In this document: one piece after another, positions 33,841 through 44,981 of the stretch
How the letters are laid out: each line of letters opens with the position of its first letter
Position numbering within the stretch: the stretch's first letter is position 1
Source: Aphanomyces cochlioides
Taxonomy: Eukaryota; Oomycota; Saprolegniomycetes; Saprolegniales; Verrucalvaceae
Length of the DNA: 64,000 nt
Reading direction: 5' to 3'
Assembly: GCA_019828595.1 (NCBI GenBank)
Contig: JAHQRK010000016.1
Span: 620,001-684,000, forward strand
Notes under the pieces: model-generated
Databases searched by the model: none
Told to the model about the DNA's origin: nothing
What the model saw: the letters and a program-made list of their open reading frames with translations, nothing else
Program-made: the position numbers and the translations under genes

Positions 33841-35430
33841 TACAGCGCAGTGTCGGCTCCAACCGTTGGAACTCTTACTGGGAAGGAGCTCGCCACCAAG
33901 TACTTTGCTCCAATTACAGCTGGGAGCAAAACCTGGAAGTGCAAAGTCCAGCATTGCGGTATTCAAATGGAGCATAAGTCTGGGTACACCAACATGTGCC
34001 AACACAATCATTCGAAACACCTTGAATGGGTTCTCCTTGGCAAAGACAAGGAACTCAATAGGCAAAAAATTTTACAGCATTGGTCCTCCAGTCACGCTCA
34101 AATCGTTTATGGATGGATCCACTTGATTACAGCTGGTCTCTTACCCTTTTCACTTTGTGAAAACAAAACTCTTACGGAATACACTACTTTGAAACGAATG
34201 GACGGCGATACCATTAAGAATTACATGCACAAGCTTGGACTTCGTGTGGAAAGCAAAATTGCTGGATTATTGCCTGAAAAATTCGACTGGATTTTTTATA
34301 GATGGACGGCAAACGCGACTCACTACGTCGCTATTTTTGCAACTTTTTGTCTTCAGTTATCCGAAAATTCCGGAAAACCTGGTAAATTATCCGGATCAGT
34401 CGGATACTCCGCATATTTGCTGGCCTTTTCGCCGATGAACGAGCATTGCGCGCAATCCGCGGCGGCACACAAAGATTTTTCTGATTACGTATTGGAATTG
34501 TATGGTAAAACATGGACAAATGTGGTGGCATTAGTTGGCGACAACTGTTCCACTAACTTGGCATTTGCGCGTTCTTGCGGTGTCCCTATTGTTGGCTGTG
34601 CAAGCCATCGCTTCAACTTGGCGATGAAGTCATTTCTAAAAAATTCGATACCGTTCTTGGTGTGGTTCATGAAATTATGAGGAAGTTATCGTATGCTGTT
34701 CCTGCAGCAAAGCTCCGTGCCTTTACGCATCTTGCTGCTAAAACGAGAAATGTGACGCGATGGAGTTCTACTTGTGACATGCTCGAACGGTATATGGCCA
34801 TTAAGCAGATCTGCGTGAAGTTCAATTAAGTAATGTGGATATCATCTTGCCAACGCGTCAGCAAGATGAAGTCCTTTCTAAGCTCTACAGCGACCTGATT
34901 GATCTGAACAAAGTGACTCTCGACCTCCAAAGTGATTCGACACGGTTGGAAGATGTGCGTGCTTGTTTTGATTACTTATTGGATATTTATCCGAACATGG
35001 CGGATATATTTCAGCCAATGGGGAAATTGTCCAAAATCCCGCATTTGAGTCGGGTGTCGTGAAGATTCAAATGAACAACACGTCTGCTCTCACTCCTGAC
35101 GAGTGACGAAGTGTTGCTCATTTGCAAAGTAGTAGACACTCTAGTACCTGCTAGAATGACGACCATTTGTCATTGTTTCAACGCGCTGTCAAGCGCCAAA
35201 AGTCTGTACAGCTCAATGGCTACATGTGCCTAGACTTCATGTTGCCAACTTCCAATTTGTGTGAGTTCGCCCGAGCAAAATATGCTCTTGGAGAACGGCG
35301 AGGACGACTGCTCCCCCAAAACCTGGAGGTTCAAATGTTTTTGTGCATGAAGACCTTTGGACAATCGACGATGTCGAGAGTCTCCTGTCCAAGGGAAAAA
35401 ATAGTTTGGAAAATACTTCTGGATAAATAA
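33841..35430 (+). pseudogene. hAT-superfamily transposase, broken
   Basis: A BED-type zinc finger (CKVQHCG ... CQHNHSKH) lies at the start, followed by a catalytic core with VVALVGDNCSTNLAFA and CASHRFNLAMKSF. A frameshift in the A-run near 34640 moves the frame to HEIMRKLSYAVPAAKLR and TRNVTRWSSTCDML. Further frame changes or stops occur near 34829, 35062 and 35105. The tail LDFMLPTSNLCE ... RAKYALGERR ... LLPQNLEVQMFL is the hAT C-terminal dimerisation region, also frameshifted. No ATG starts the first frame, so an upstream exon may have been lost. At least four lesions make it inactive. The terminal inverted repeats were not identified. Confidence 0.75.
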
Positions 35431-35718
35431 TAAATAATTTGTTTCGTGTTCGAAGGAAAATAGATTTACTTTTTGTAAGAGTCAAGGTAGTTATTTAAAT
35501 CCTCACTCATTGAAGAATTAAGAGCCCGTTCGGAGGCCACTTCAATATTGTGATATAATATATCATGATTTGGTTCGTTCTAAATATATTGAAATGCAGA
35601 AAGCATGATATTTTGCGTGCGTTCGGTTGCTCAAGTTCTTCTTTTCATCATCCGAATATAATTCCTTCTTTACCGGAATTGTTTGAACCAGTCATGCTCG
35701 CATTTCTCGTTGCGCGAT

Positions 35719-36667
35719 ATGTCGAAATCTGGATGCCCTCGTGCGAAATGGAACGCCGAGAAGGATGCATATCTTGTCAAGCTATTGATTCGGCAAAAGG
35801 ATGCTGGAAAGCAATCAGACTCAGGGTTCAAAAAGGAAGCCTGGATGGCGGTACTGTCAAAGTTTAACCACCGCTTTGCTTGTACGTTGGACAAAGAGAA
35901 GATAAAGACACGATACAATCAGGTAGTTATCATACATTGCTTCACTAAGAGTTCTGGCCAGCTCAAAGGCGACTGGAAGCTATTTCAATCCCTCAAGAAT
36001 GATAGTGGGTTTGGATGGGATCCCAACGACAAGAAGCCAACGGCACCTGAGACTGTATGGACCGAGCGCATGGCTGCCAAGCCCAAACCAATCCAAGCGA
36101 AAATTCGAAGCATACAAATGCACGGTCTCGACAATTATAACGGTTTGGCCCATATATTTGAAGGAAGCACGGCTGTTGGACCGTTCGCGTCTCGAATCGG
36201 AGGAAACAGCTCAGATGACGATATGTCAGACGCGTTTGCCACAGACCAACAACCAAATGCCAATGATAATGACTCGCCCCTCAATGACAAGGGATTCAGC
36301 CACCGATATGGGCGAAGATATTTCCAGTGAGGAAGAGCGGCCAATAACGAAAAAATCCGATGGTCTTCCGCCATTGCGAGAAAGACGATCAGCTGGCTTT
36401 GCAATTGCTAAATCAATTCAAGAGTGGGTTCAGCTAGAACGAGAATCCGCTGCACCACAAGGAAAAATACAACCAGCTCTGCGAGATGAGTTGACTCAAG
36501 CAGTTTCTCTATTGAACCAAGAATACTCAATGATTCTCAGTGATGATGCCATGGCCGTTGCGTATGATATAATGTTGGATGCAATAAAGCCACAGCTATT
36601 TCTTCTTTTGCCCGAAGGCGGTCGACGCGATGCTTGGTTGAAAAGACAGAATAAGGTTAACGAGTAG
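35719..36667 (+). pseudogene. Myb/SANT-like protein of a PIF/Harbinger element, one frameshift
   Basis: Starts at ATG 35719 (MSKSGCPRAKWNAEKDAYL). Residues about 8-110 form a Myb/SANT-like DNA-binding domain (KWNAEKDAYLVKLL, WMAVLSKFN, DWKLFQSLKNDSGFGWD). A 42-nt GT-AG segment at 35922-35963 can be removed in frame. Near 36300 the homology changes frame and continues with GEDISSEEERPITKK and QPALRDELTQAVSLL to a TAG at 36665. In PIF/Harbinger elements such a protein partners the DDE transposase by binding the element ends. Its partner lies tail-to-tail 11 bp away. The single frameshift probably kills it. Confidence 0.65.
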
Positions 36668-36678
36668 TTAGACTTAAA

Positions 36679-37327
36679 CTAAGCTTGTGTTAATCTATAC
36701 TGTGCCCACATTGAATTCGCTATGGCGTCTCTTTGTTCTTTTGCTAGACTGTATTCATCACCACACTTATACACAGGCTGCTTGCATGGCTTGTTTGGTT
36801 TTCTGGGAGCAGCAATATCAACATCATATTCTCGAATGAGTTGATTGTCCCCACTTGTCACATGAATGAAATTGTGCAGCAATGTCAATGCCTTGACGAG
36901 ATCAACTTGAGTGTCTAATGGATATTCCGGTGCATATCTAACGAAAGCTTTATTCTACAATATGCAGGTAATGTACCTCAGAATAGGAAAGCGTCGTTTG
37001 AGAACGCCAAACATCCTCTCAATGACGTTTCGCAATTGGGCATGGCGTAAGTTATACAATTCCTTTGCATTGCGTGGTCTATCACAGTAACATGTCGTGA
37101 TAATCTGACATGCACGGTAATCAATACCTTCTACCAGACTTAGCCCATTCTCGCAAATGATAACGGACTCCACGGTATGGTGTCATGCATTTCCTCGTCA
37201 GAGCATACCCGGCGTCGAAATAGTCAGTAGGATTTATAGCTTTGTGGACCATGGTCAGCCAGGCACCGACAACGATTTCATTGACATTTTCGTTTGGACG
37301 CAGGCAAACCAAATCACGGCGGCACAA
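36679..37327 (-). pseudogene. PIF/Harbinger DDE transposase, partial and broken
   Basis: Minus-strand pieces of a DDE_Tnp_4 transposase. The first reads VVGAWLTMVHKAINPTDYFDAGYAL (second catalytic Asp in DAGYA), then MTPYRGVRYHLREW. A frame break follows, then RPRNAKELYNLRHAQLRNVI and ERMFGVLKRRFPILRY (catalytic Glu in IERMFG), then another break before TLLHNFIH. The N-terminal part with the first Asp is absent; the frame runs into a different gene at 37314. Convergent with its Myb/SANT partner. Inactive by truncation and frameshift. Confidence 0.7.
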
Positions 37328-37988
37328 TGCCCAGAACTTGTTCAGGCTTCCCGCGCAAGATAGTAAAAATGCTGGGTTCCTCGATCGCCTTCGACAAACT
37401 GGTGCGTGTAGCCCACGCCGTAGATTTTTTCACAGTCGAGCTCTGTGTGTCGGCTGTCTCCATGTCAACTTCAAACGCAGTTTCATTGCAACCTTCTCTT
37501 TCGGATTCATCAAAAATTGTCAAAAATGCAGATAGCGGCTTTCTCTTCTCCTCAATCGCTGGCATTTCTTGTTGGCTCCCATTTTTCAATTCATTCAACA
37601 TGTTGAAGGTCGTTCGCTGAAATGATGCCATTTCAGCCTGCAATTTTTGTAAATCGGACACTTTGCTCATCGACGCTTTCAACTGAGCTGAAACATCGTC
37701 GACGTGCTCTCGGCAATAAGGAACGCTGTGGTTATGAACAGGATTTTCCTCTTTCACGGTGACCTTGGCATCATCCATATGAAGCTGCTCTAGCTTCAAG
37801 ACAGCGCCGCACGGTTTTTTCTTGCAAGCAAAGCACACATACGATTTCTTGCCTCGCACGTAAGAGTCTCTTTTATAAAATTCAATGCAGAAACTTGCTT
37901 CGAACTCTTCGCGGCAGACATCGACGTCTTCCCAGGAGTTAAAGGAAGGGCCAAATACTTCGACAAAGGAGACATTGCATTCTTGCAT
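37314..37988 (-). CDS. Zinc-finger (FLYWCH/WRKY-GCM1-like) protein, probably transposon-derived
   Basis: The frame runs from an ATG at 37988 (MQECNVSFVEVFG) to 37314, about 224 residues. Residues about 25-75 hold a finger-like pattern: SYVCFACKKKPCGAVLKLE, then VHNHSV, i.e. Cys pairs followed by H-x-H, as in FLYWCH and WRKY-GCM1 fingers common in Mutator-like elements. The remainder is helical with Gln/Ser-rich stretches. The last codons overlap the truncated Harbinger transposase by 14 bp, so the 3' end may be a fusion across an insertion junction. A DNA-binding role is inference. An upstream exon is possible. Confidence 0.45.
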   Translation of the reverse strand: MQECNVSFVEVFGPSFNSWEDVDVCREEFEASFCIEFYKRDSYVRGKKSYVCFACKKKPCGAVLKLEQLHMDDAKVTVKEENPVHNHSVPYCREHVDDVSAQLKASMSKVSDLQKLQAEMASFQRTTFNMLNELKNGSQQEMPAIEEKRKPLSAFLTIFDESEREGCNETAFEVDMETADTQSSTVKKSTAWATRTSLSKAIEEPSIFTILRGKPEQVLGIVPP

Positions 37989-38511
37989 GATAATACGAAA
38001 TGCTTCACCACTGAACAAATGTCAGCAACCACATAATTCGTTTTTAATGCTCATTGGACAATACAATACAGTATATTTGTCACAATTTATGACCGTTTAA
38101 TATAATATCAGGATAACATACAAAATCATACAGGAAATTCTGTGCATCTATTTCACACAAATGACACAGAAGTACCTGTCGTGTGATCCTACGACTCCAC
38201 GTATGAAGGGCAAAGGCGTGTCGTATAACCAAACGAGCGAACTGCGGTTATAGAGTATGTCGTACGATCGTACGACGTCATAGTGCTTGAGCCGCAGAGC
38301 TCTTATTGGGAGCTTCAGTCTTACAACAACTTCATGGCAACGGCTTTGGCTTCGCACACGCGTTGTCAGATATGATCGGCATGCATAACATGTCTTAAGG
38401 TGGTCAGCTATGTATCGTAAGCACATACGAAACCTTGCAAGTGGTCGCTGAGTACTTGACGAAGCATCGTAAAATTGAACGACATTGTAATAAAAGATTG
38501 TACTATGTAAA

Positions 38512-41056
38512 TTACGCAGTTGTTGTCTTGCGCTTCTTACTCACAGAGTTTTTGCGCTTGTATTCTTGTTCTAAGAAGAGTTCACCTTGCTCAGCATTTG
38601 GTCCAAGAGGAAGTCGCTTTAAGTCTTCAGCCGTCAGCTTGGAGAACACTTGTACGAAAGACGTAACAGTGATATGACCATCAGCCACCCAACCGTTTGC
38701 AAGTATGCTGGACATTGCCTCATTCGCTATTGTTTGAAGGCATTTCAGGTATTCTCGATTGAGTTCAGCGTTCACAGGGCGGGTGGGCACATTTTCCTTC
38801 AGAAGAGCTGAAAATACTCCATGGCTCGTTTCATGTTTGAAAACACTTTCACGTTTTTCTCAGAGGCACTCTGATACTGACTATGGTAGTTGTGAATGTG
38901 CCAATCTTGAAAAAGTTGAATTATACGAAGCCCTTGAAGATTTCTGGGGAGGTTAGTCACGTTCTCAATAGTAACCATGGTTGACGGTGGATGACTTCCA
39001 CGATCATTGATATTGGGCACAGAAGTGAGAGTGGCAAGGAGTTTATCTACTTTGGCTTCAAGGCGTCGGTAGCATGCTGTCGAGTTGCGAACCGACTCTT
39101 TCAAAGCGCGTACATCCGACGCAAGTACAGTATATGCATCATTGAGAAAATGCAAGCTACCTAAGTAAAGTTCAAGCAAAGTATCTTTTACATCTTGCCT
39201 TGGAGATTTTGAGTATCTACGGCAACAGTACGCGTGACTTGTTTTGAACGAAGAAAATTCCAGCTCAAGTTGCTGTAATTGGCATTGATAAAGTCTTCGT
39301 TGACAATATCGCAAATTTGCTCAAGATTCTCTTTAGTCAAGCCACGTTTTGCTGCATAGTAGTGAATAGTTGAAACAAAAGGGTGAACTGTATCCGACCA
39401 CTTTCCTTGAGGCTCTAAAGACACTTCGTGGATAAAGTCTTTATAGTATCTAAATGAGCGTAAGTGGTAGGGGGCTCCATTGTAGAATTTTACCTCAGAA
39501 CAGATGACGTTAATAGTTCTCTTACACGTTCGTCTAGTATGAACGGTGGATTGGGTGCATCTTTGTCGCACTTGCAAAAGAGGTATCGAGAGAACTCATT
39601 GATCTGTTTGTCTACGCATAATTATAGTCTACAGCATGAACCACACGAGGTACGCTTCTCTATGACCATTTGCAGACTAGGAGAAACGCCCCCTGCGATT
39701 TCTCCCCGGCAGTTAGTTAAGGTCCAGCCACTCAAAACTTTCCCAACCTTCTTGTCGTTGGAAGTCGTACCAATAAGGTAGTCAAATATTGTGTGCAAAT
39801 TTTGAGTTACCCATCCTAACAAATCAAGAACATTTGATCGCAACAATAGTTGCACCTGCTCTAAAGCACGTCCATGTTGGATTTATAGCAGGTGAATCAT
39901 TCGACAACTCAACACCCAGTTTCTTCCAACTATGACCTGAACACTGTCATAAATCTTACATCCTTACAATCTTACCGCCAAGGTTGGTGTTTAAGCGTTC
40001 AAAAACAGAACGATCTCCAAATTCTTCGTCCAAAGCAGCATAGTCAGAAACAATCACACTGTACTTACGGAGTAATCGTTCTACTCCTTTTGATACTCCT
40101 GTCGTATTCAATTGTTGCTACAGTGTACAATGATGGACGACAGAAATTTCTACAAATCGTCGTTTTGTCAATTTTCACCGTCTCAAATAGATCAGGAAAT
40201 AGATAGGGCGAAGAAAACGTCTTCATGATAAGCCCATACGCATATGCAAAGTACCAATCTCTTAGAAAGCTTTCAGCATGAACGAATACTGCCAATTCCT
40301 ACAAAATTCTAAAGTGGCGGACTGTGTACTGTAAGCCAGGTACCTGCTCATGGCTAGTTTTCTGTCGCCACAACCTGATCTTCAAAATGTTCAACTGTTG
40401 GGTTTCTTGAACAGGGGCGAGGCGAATATCGTCGTGTTTGTTCATAGCAACGTCGGACCCCCGACCAACACACTGAACAAGAGATTGGAGGAACAAGACT
40501 GCATTGGCAGCATTTTCGTCACCTGCCCAGTAGCACACCTTACTCAAAGCAATCAAATCGTCTGCAGAGGCCGCAGCATGTGGCGTCATCATTGGCAAGC
40601 CAGCTGAAATGTTGCGAATGGTATAAATTGATTTCATGGACGATCGAATCCTGGCCCACGATGAACCTTCCAGAAATAAAAGGCTTTCATGTACTCCGTA
40701 GTGCATTTGAATAGAAACTTTAACCTATTCAATACATAGTTTTTTTCTCATATTTGAACCACAACTACTTACCTGACTCAAAATTGTGTCTGCAGTGTTG
40801 TACGATATCAAAGGTGAACCAGATTTCATACCTTGAGTGGCGAAACGAGCCAAATAGGTAGCAAACTGCTGAATAAGACTCTCTGTCATGTCTTTCAATG
40901 ACAGATCCTTCCAATCCTCAGCCCGAACTGAGCCACAATACTTTTGCACAAAGAATGTCAAGTGCTTACAAGCAGCATTTCGGCGTTTTTGAGTCCCGTC
41001 ACGGGTAGCAACTTCAACAATAGATCCCAATTGTACTCCCAATTCGTCATCAACTG
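38512..41056 (-). mobile_element. Crypton-type tyrosine-recombinase element
   Basis: A multi-exon minus-strand gene. The first visible exon (about 41056-40788) holds an N-terminal SAM-like DNA-binding segment (FATYLARFATQGMKSG). Two introns with GTAAGT and GTACCT donors join it in phase to exon 2, with LVQCVGRGSDVAM (catalytic Arg), and to exon 3 (LAVFVHAESFLRDWYFAYAYG). Further on come GHSWKK at about 39920-39938 (His-x-x-Lys) and HTIFDYL at about 39790 (catalytic Tyr), followed by GKVLSGW. The C-terminal half (39577-38512) includes MKRAMEYF, similar to the GCR1-C-like tails of Cryptons. Cryptons cut and paste DNA by a tyrosine recombinase and leave no inverted repeats. A 1-2 nt frame break near 38803 suggests decay. 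Confidence 0.65.
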
Positions 41057-41206
41057 TGCATGTCAGTGCTTTAGGTGCACTTCCACCAATCCTTGCCCAC
41101 TTATGCGATAATCAAAATTATGCAATAATTGATCAAAATATTGCGAATTATCTCAATAATAGGTGGCATCCAGACGGGCCCTTAGTCTTTTTAAACATTA
41201 TAATAT

Positions 41207-41267
41207 AAAAATCGTCCTTCTCACTCACGTAATATAATATATTATGTGAGTGAGAAGGACGATTTTT
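41207..41267. repeat. Perfect 22-bp inverted repeat (strong hairpin)
   Basis: Arms 41207-41228 and 41246-41267 are exact inverses (core TCGTCCTTCTCACTCAC), separated by a 17-nt A/T spacer that is itself nearly self-complementary. It lies just upstream of the Crypton gene. Confidence 0.9.
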
Positions 41268-41354
41268 ATTATTATCTGTTTATATCACATAAAAGAGCCA
41301 GATGAAGTACTGTACATTCCATGACTCCCGACTGCCATCTCATTTTTGGTTTTC

Positions 41355-42330
41355 GTTGCACACGCAAGCTGCTGGTGCTCCTGGCCGGTGGAAACTCGTG
41401 ATTTCCACACGCGACTAGTCGACGAGTTTTGTTCTCGATAAAACTGCTGTTTGTGATCGCTCTAGTGGTTGTGATAGGTTGCTTACAGTGGTGGAAAGCA
41501 TCGAGGGGACTTTTTATGTTTTGACCCAATAAATTACACTCTGGAACAAATAAAAACAGTTTTCCTATGCAGTTTTTCTGGTGATAACGACTGTATGAAT
41601 ACAATCCTTTCAAACCACATAGATTACAAGAAACGATGAAACGTAGTCGAGAGTGATATTCATTTTTCATCCTTATATTCTTTTACCTGTTTAATTGAAA
41701 TTATTTGACAAAACTGATCACATAATTTTTCAAGAGGTTCAAGAAAAATTAGTTGGATGATCGAAGTCTCTCATATTCGATTTTTTTGATTTTGCAAATG
41801 ATGGACGATAATTGAGAGAACGAATATGCAATAAAATACGTTCCATATCCATGAATTAAAAAGACTGATAATGCATTTATCCGATAAACAACGATATTCA
41901 TGTGCCTTGTGACCGCTTAAGTGGTTAAGAAGGACGGTACCATCCTTTGAACCTTCAAATATGAATAACATTCGAATATTTATATTTAACTACGTATACG
42001 TACGTCAGAACTGGATATTTTGGTTCGAAGTTGCGCCTTGCCTAAAATATGAAATTTTTTGTTGAAGTCCCCTCGATGCTTTCCACCACTTTTAAAGAAA
42101 TAATCCAATACTAGAGTCTTTACATTCCTTTGAGGGTGGTTTTTGAGTAAACGAGACTGTCTGACAAAAGTCGAGTTTGTGCGGATTATTCTTGTGTCTG
42201 GTGGACTACTGAAGACTTTGAACTCTCTGTCCCTACCTGCGTTGTTGCCGATCCCTTTGGTATTTGCCGACCCCATCGACCACCATTGCATCGCCGATTA
42301 TTAAACATATTAATTTTAAGAGTTTTCTCC
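41355..42330 (+). repeat. Dispersed repeat, copy A (about 370 bp plus an insertion)
   Basis: Begins GCAAGCTGCTGGTGCTCC and ends near CATCGCCGATTATTAAACATATTAATTTTAA. It aligns with copy B at 44765-47120 at roughly three in four positions once two insertions are removed: 41486-42090 here and the pogo element there. No coding frame. Copies A and B would face each other if the inversion at 43161-49282 were undone. Confidence 0.65.
41486..42090. mobile_element. Non-autonomous hAT-like element inside repeat copy A
   Basis: Ends are CAGTGGTGGAAAGCATCGAG at 41486 and the inverse ending CTTTCCACCACT at 42090, 24-25 bp arms matching perfectly except at the very tip. CAGTG...CACT(G) ends are typical of hAT elements. 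Repeat copy B lacks this insert at the same point, which supports it being an insertion. No transposase inside; a convincing 8-bp target duplication was not found. Confidence 0.65.
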
Positions 42331-42550
42331 TGAAAACAAAAGATCATTAAAGAAAGGTATAAATAATTATTAATTTATGAGGGTAATCCATTTCTACATA
42401 TAGAATCCTAGAAATGAAGCCAATCAAAGAGCCTCATCAAAAGAGACAAAATATGACCAATCAATTGTGATCCATGTAAGAATACAATTAGAGTAGTTAT
42501 ATTCTGCATTATGCTTACTTCAAAGTCAGAGAAGAAAGGAGCTGAGGTCC

Positions 42551-43160
42551 ATGGAAAGTCCTCGAGCTCGCAGAACGCGTATTGATGCACAAAGGCTCAG
42601 AAAACTGAAAGCTAATGATGTGATATTCTTTGAAGCTGATCTCAATGCGCTAAGATTGAGAAAAGCCGAGTTGAGAAGCATGGAATGTCTTGAATCGCAC
42701 AGAATGCGTCTCGACAATTCAAAAGTTCGAAAGAGTGCTCAGAGAGTAATGGAGATGTCAGTTGCACGTAGATTTCGTCGAGATATTCTCAAAGCTAAGA
42801 AAGCTGCCAAGCTGTCAAGAGAATCAACCGAAGATCGAAGATTGAAATGGCTTGCTTTCCAAAAGATGAACGATGCTACAAAAAGAATGTGCGAGCTTGA
42901 TGAGGCAAAATTGAAACGTCTTCGGTATAGAAGAGCGCAAAGCAAGGCGTTTATTCAATTTGAGTCACCAAGTGCCAAAAGGAAACGACTTGAAGCGAAG
43001 ACTCAACTATCGTCTCTCCCAATTGAACAAGATAAACTCTACTCGATTAACAGATGCGGAATGTCAAGCATTTGATGAGTCTGGATACCTTCCACCTTGC
43101 TCTCAAGAAATGAGAGCAGAGAGAGCAGCCCTCTTCCATCCGGATACCAGTGTCTTCAAT
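42551..43160 (+). pseudogene. Helitron-like protein, N-terminal part, cut by an inversion
   Basis: The frame starts at an ATG (MESPRARRTRIDAQRLRKL). Residues 1-160 are Arg/Lys/Leu-rich short repeats of the kind that precede DUF6570 in oomycete Helitron-like proteins. Near 43040 the homology switches frame (one lesion) to LTDAECQAFDESGYLPPC and ERAALFHPDTSVFN, then stops at the inversion breakpoint 43160/43161. The continuation of the same protein is on the minus strand starting at 49282, and the two pieces join in phase. Confidence 0.7.
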
Positions 43161-43788
43161 GTTGTTTGATTCAAGATGTGGAGCACCATTTGCATCATAC
43201 GAGAGTCGTCTCTTTGGATCAGAAAACGGCCCTTGCGTAAAAATTTCGGGCGTGAGCGGCATTATCATAACTGAGTGTCGGGGTGTATTAAGTCTCATTT
43301 GACCAAAAGCATGGATAAGAGACGTATCAGACGGGCGGGGTTCCGGGACTACTTGGTCAGAGTCAGGGCACGGAGCTGCCTCAGAATGATCATTCACGTC
43401 GTTCGCTTGAGACATGGTAGCCTCCTCGGGGACCAGACCGGCAGAGACTTCATTGTCATCAATCGATGAAAGGACGCGAGCAATTGGAGAACTCATGTTG
43501 GCCGACAAGTGTTCTTGGGTGAGGTTTCTTCCACGCAGAAAAAAACTAGTTTTATTCTGCAGTCCCGGTTGGGACGGACTTGTGCACACTGGTGGAAATG
43601 GAAAACTGAATTTGTTTAAGCATGGCTACGCCAAGTTGAACTACACTCATCCTCAACTTGAAGTAGAACACTAGGGAACAAGTAGACACGACCATGTTGA
43701 ACTCAGATTCGATGTGCAAGCAAGAGATGCACCAACTTCATCTCTTGTGTTCTTCTGATGTGCGTGATTACTCCGCACGACCAGAACA
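43161..43788 (-). mobile_element. 5' LTR and start of gag of the Ty3/gypsy element, inverted away from its body
   Basis: In minus orientation: a 236-bp LTR (43788-43553), a 56-bp leader, then an ATG at 43496 (MSSPIARVLSSIDDN) opening 112 codons of gag that stop at the breakpoint 43161. The last codons (HLESNN) continue in phase with the plus-strand frame at 49283. The flank GATGC outside the LTR (43793-43789, minus strand) equals the 5 bp after the other LTR at 54357-54361, the expected target duplication. Confidence 0.85.
43553..43788 (-). repeat. LTR, 5' copy
   Basis: 236 bp, starting TGTTCTGGTCG and ending GCAGAATA (minus strand). It differs from the 54121-54356 copy at only two positions by my reading. 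Confidence 0.85.
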
Positions 43789-44116
43789 GCATCAAATTTG
43801 AGCAACTAGATCGATAGTCTCTCAAAAATACCGTTAATATATCGGAGACTAAGTGATCTATTTGTGTGTGCGGTGGGACCGCATTTCATTGCGATCTGAT
43901 TCACTGGCGGAAGATTTTCTGTAATTTGAATCAGAGGACAAACTTTGAGGCATTGTTTCTCCTCCATGTCTATGAATTTTCGCCTGAACAAATATATCCA
44001 ATCAATGAGGAGATAAAGCACTTTCATTTGCACCAATCAAATGTAGAATTCCTCAAAGAGGAGCAACGAAACTCCACTGAAAAGTCAAATGTGACAATTA
44101 TTTCGGACCAGAGTAG
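43789..44116 (-). mobile_element. Left part of a mariner-like element that received the Ty3/gypsy insertion
   Basis: The minus-strand sequence from 44116 starts CTACTCTGGTCCGAAATAATTGTCA, similar to Tc1/mariner (Stowaway-like) ends. The inverse of the same 25 bases is at 54688-54712, beyond the other LTR. Undoing the inversion makes the two a proper inverted-repeat pair flanking the Ty3/gypsy copy. Between are frames such as PLIQITENLPPVNQIAMKCG, of unknown origin. Confidence 0.5.
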
Positions 44117-44981
44117 AACTATATTATGCTTCTTCAGTCTTGCAGACTGATAAACAAAAGAATCTGTGAATGACAGCAACACATGCGATGGCAAACCTGA
44201 AATATTTCTAATTTTTTTGACATCTCGGCGGAATTAACGTCGGGACAAAGAGGAAAAGCTTTCTTATATCCCTAACGTTAGAGCATTTCAATCCTAAAAA
44301 TTGCGTTGCATGAAGCATAGAAGGAATGCAACATATTGTTCCCTCTGTTAAACCTCGTCTCGACCTTGCATCCTGGTTGTGTCTCAACCGTTCAACTGCT
44401 TCACTGTCCAAACGAACAAAATGGTGCAGTTCACACTGTCAGGTCAACATCGTTGAATCCGGAAAGCAGAATATGCCATACAATTGCATACAAATTTTGA
44501 ATTCGCAGTCTCATGACTGCGTCAGGGTGAAGATTTGGGTGGTGCTTGTCGGGAAGTTGTCCTGTTGTCATCTTGTCTGTCCCCCTCGCTTAATTAAATT
44601 CAAAATTTACTTTATCAAGTGTTGTCAAGATTAAATAGTTAACTTAATCGAAATAAGTTTACTATTCCATTTAATTTACTTTATCGAAGTAATAGTCGGA
44701 CTAAATAACTATTGAACTAATGTTTGAAATAGCTATGTTTTTTGAGCACGAGTATCTGATCTGATTTGCACCTGCAAGCTGCTGGTGCGTCCGGCTGGTG
44801 GAAACTCGTGATTTTCCACACGCGACTACCGTATTCCGGTCGGTCGTGTACTGAAAAACCTCCGGTTGGCCGTGTACCGGTTTTTTCTTTCTCTCTATTG
44901 CGAACGATTTCAAACTTCCGGTCGGCCTTGTACCTAGAGTGATTCTATTGGTCCTTTTTAATCCAATCATGTATTTGTGAA

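Noticed and set aside
43047..43160. Minus-strand gag frame continuing past the inversion breakpoint
   Set aside because: The frame stays open by chance into the Helitron-like sequence (IEDTGIRMEEG...). The gag match ends at 43161.
43414..43674. Plus-strand frame ending FKHGYAKLNYTHPQLEVEH, also found at 54235-54507 on the minus strand
   Set aside because: The shared protein tail is just the LTR read backwards in both copies; not a gene family.
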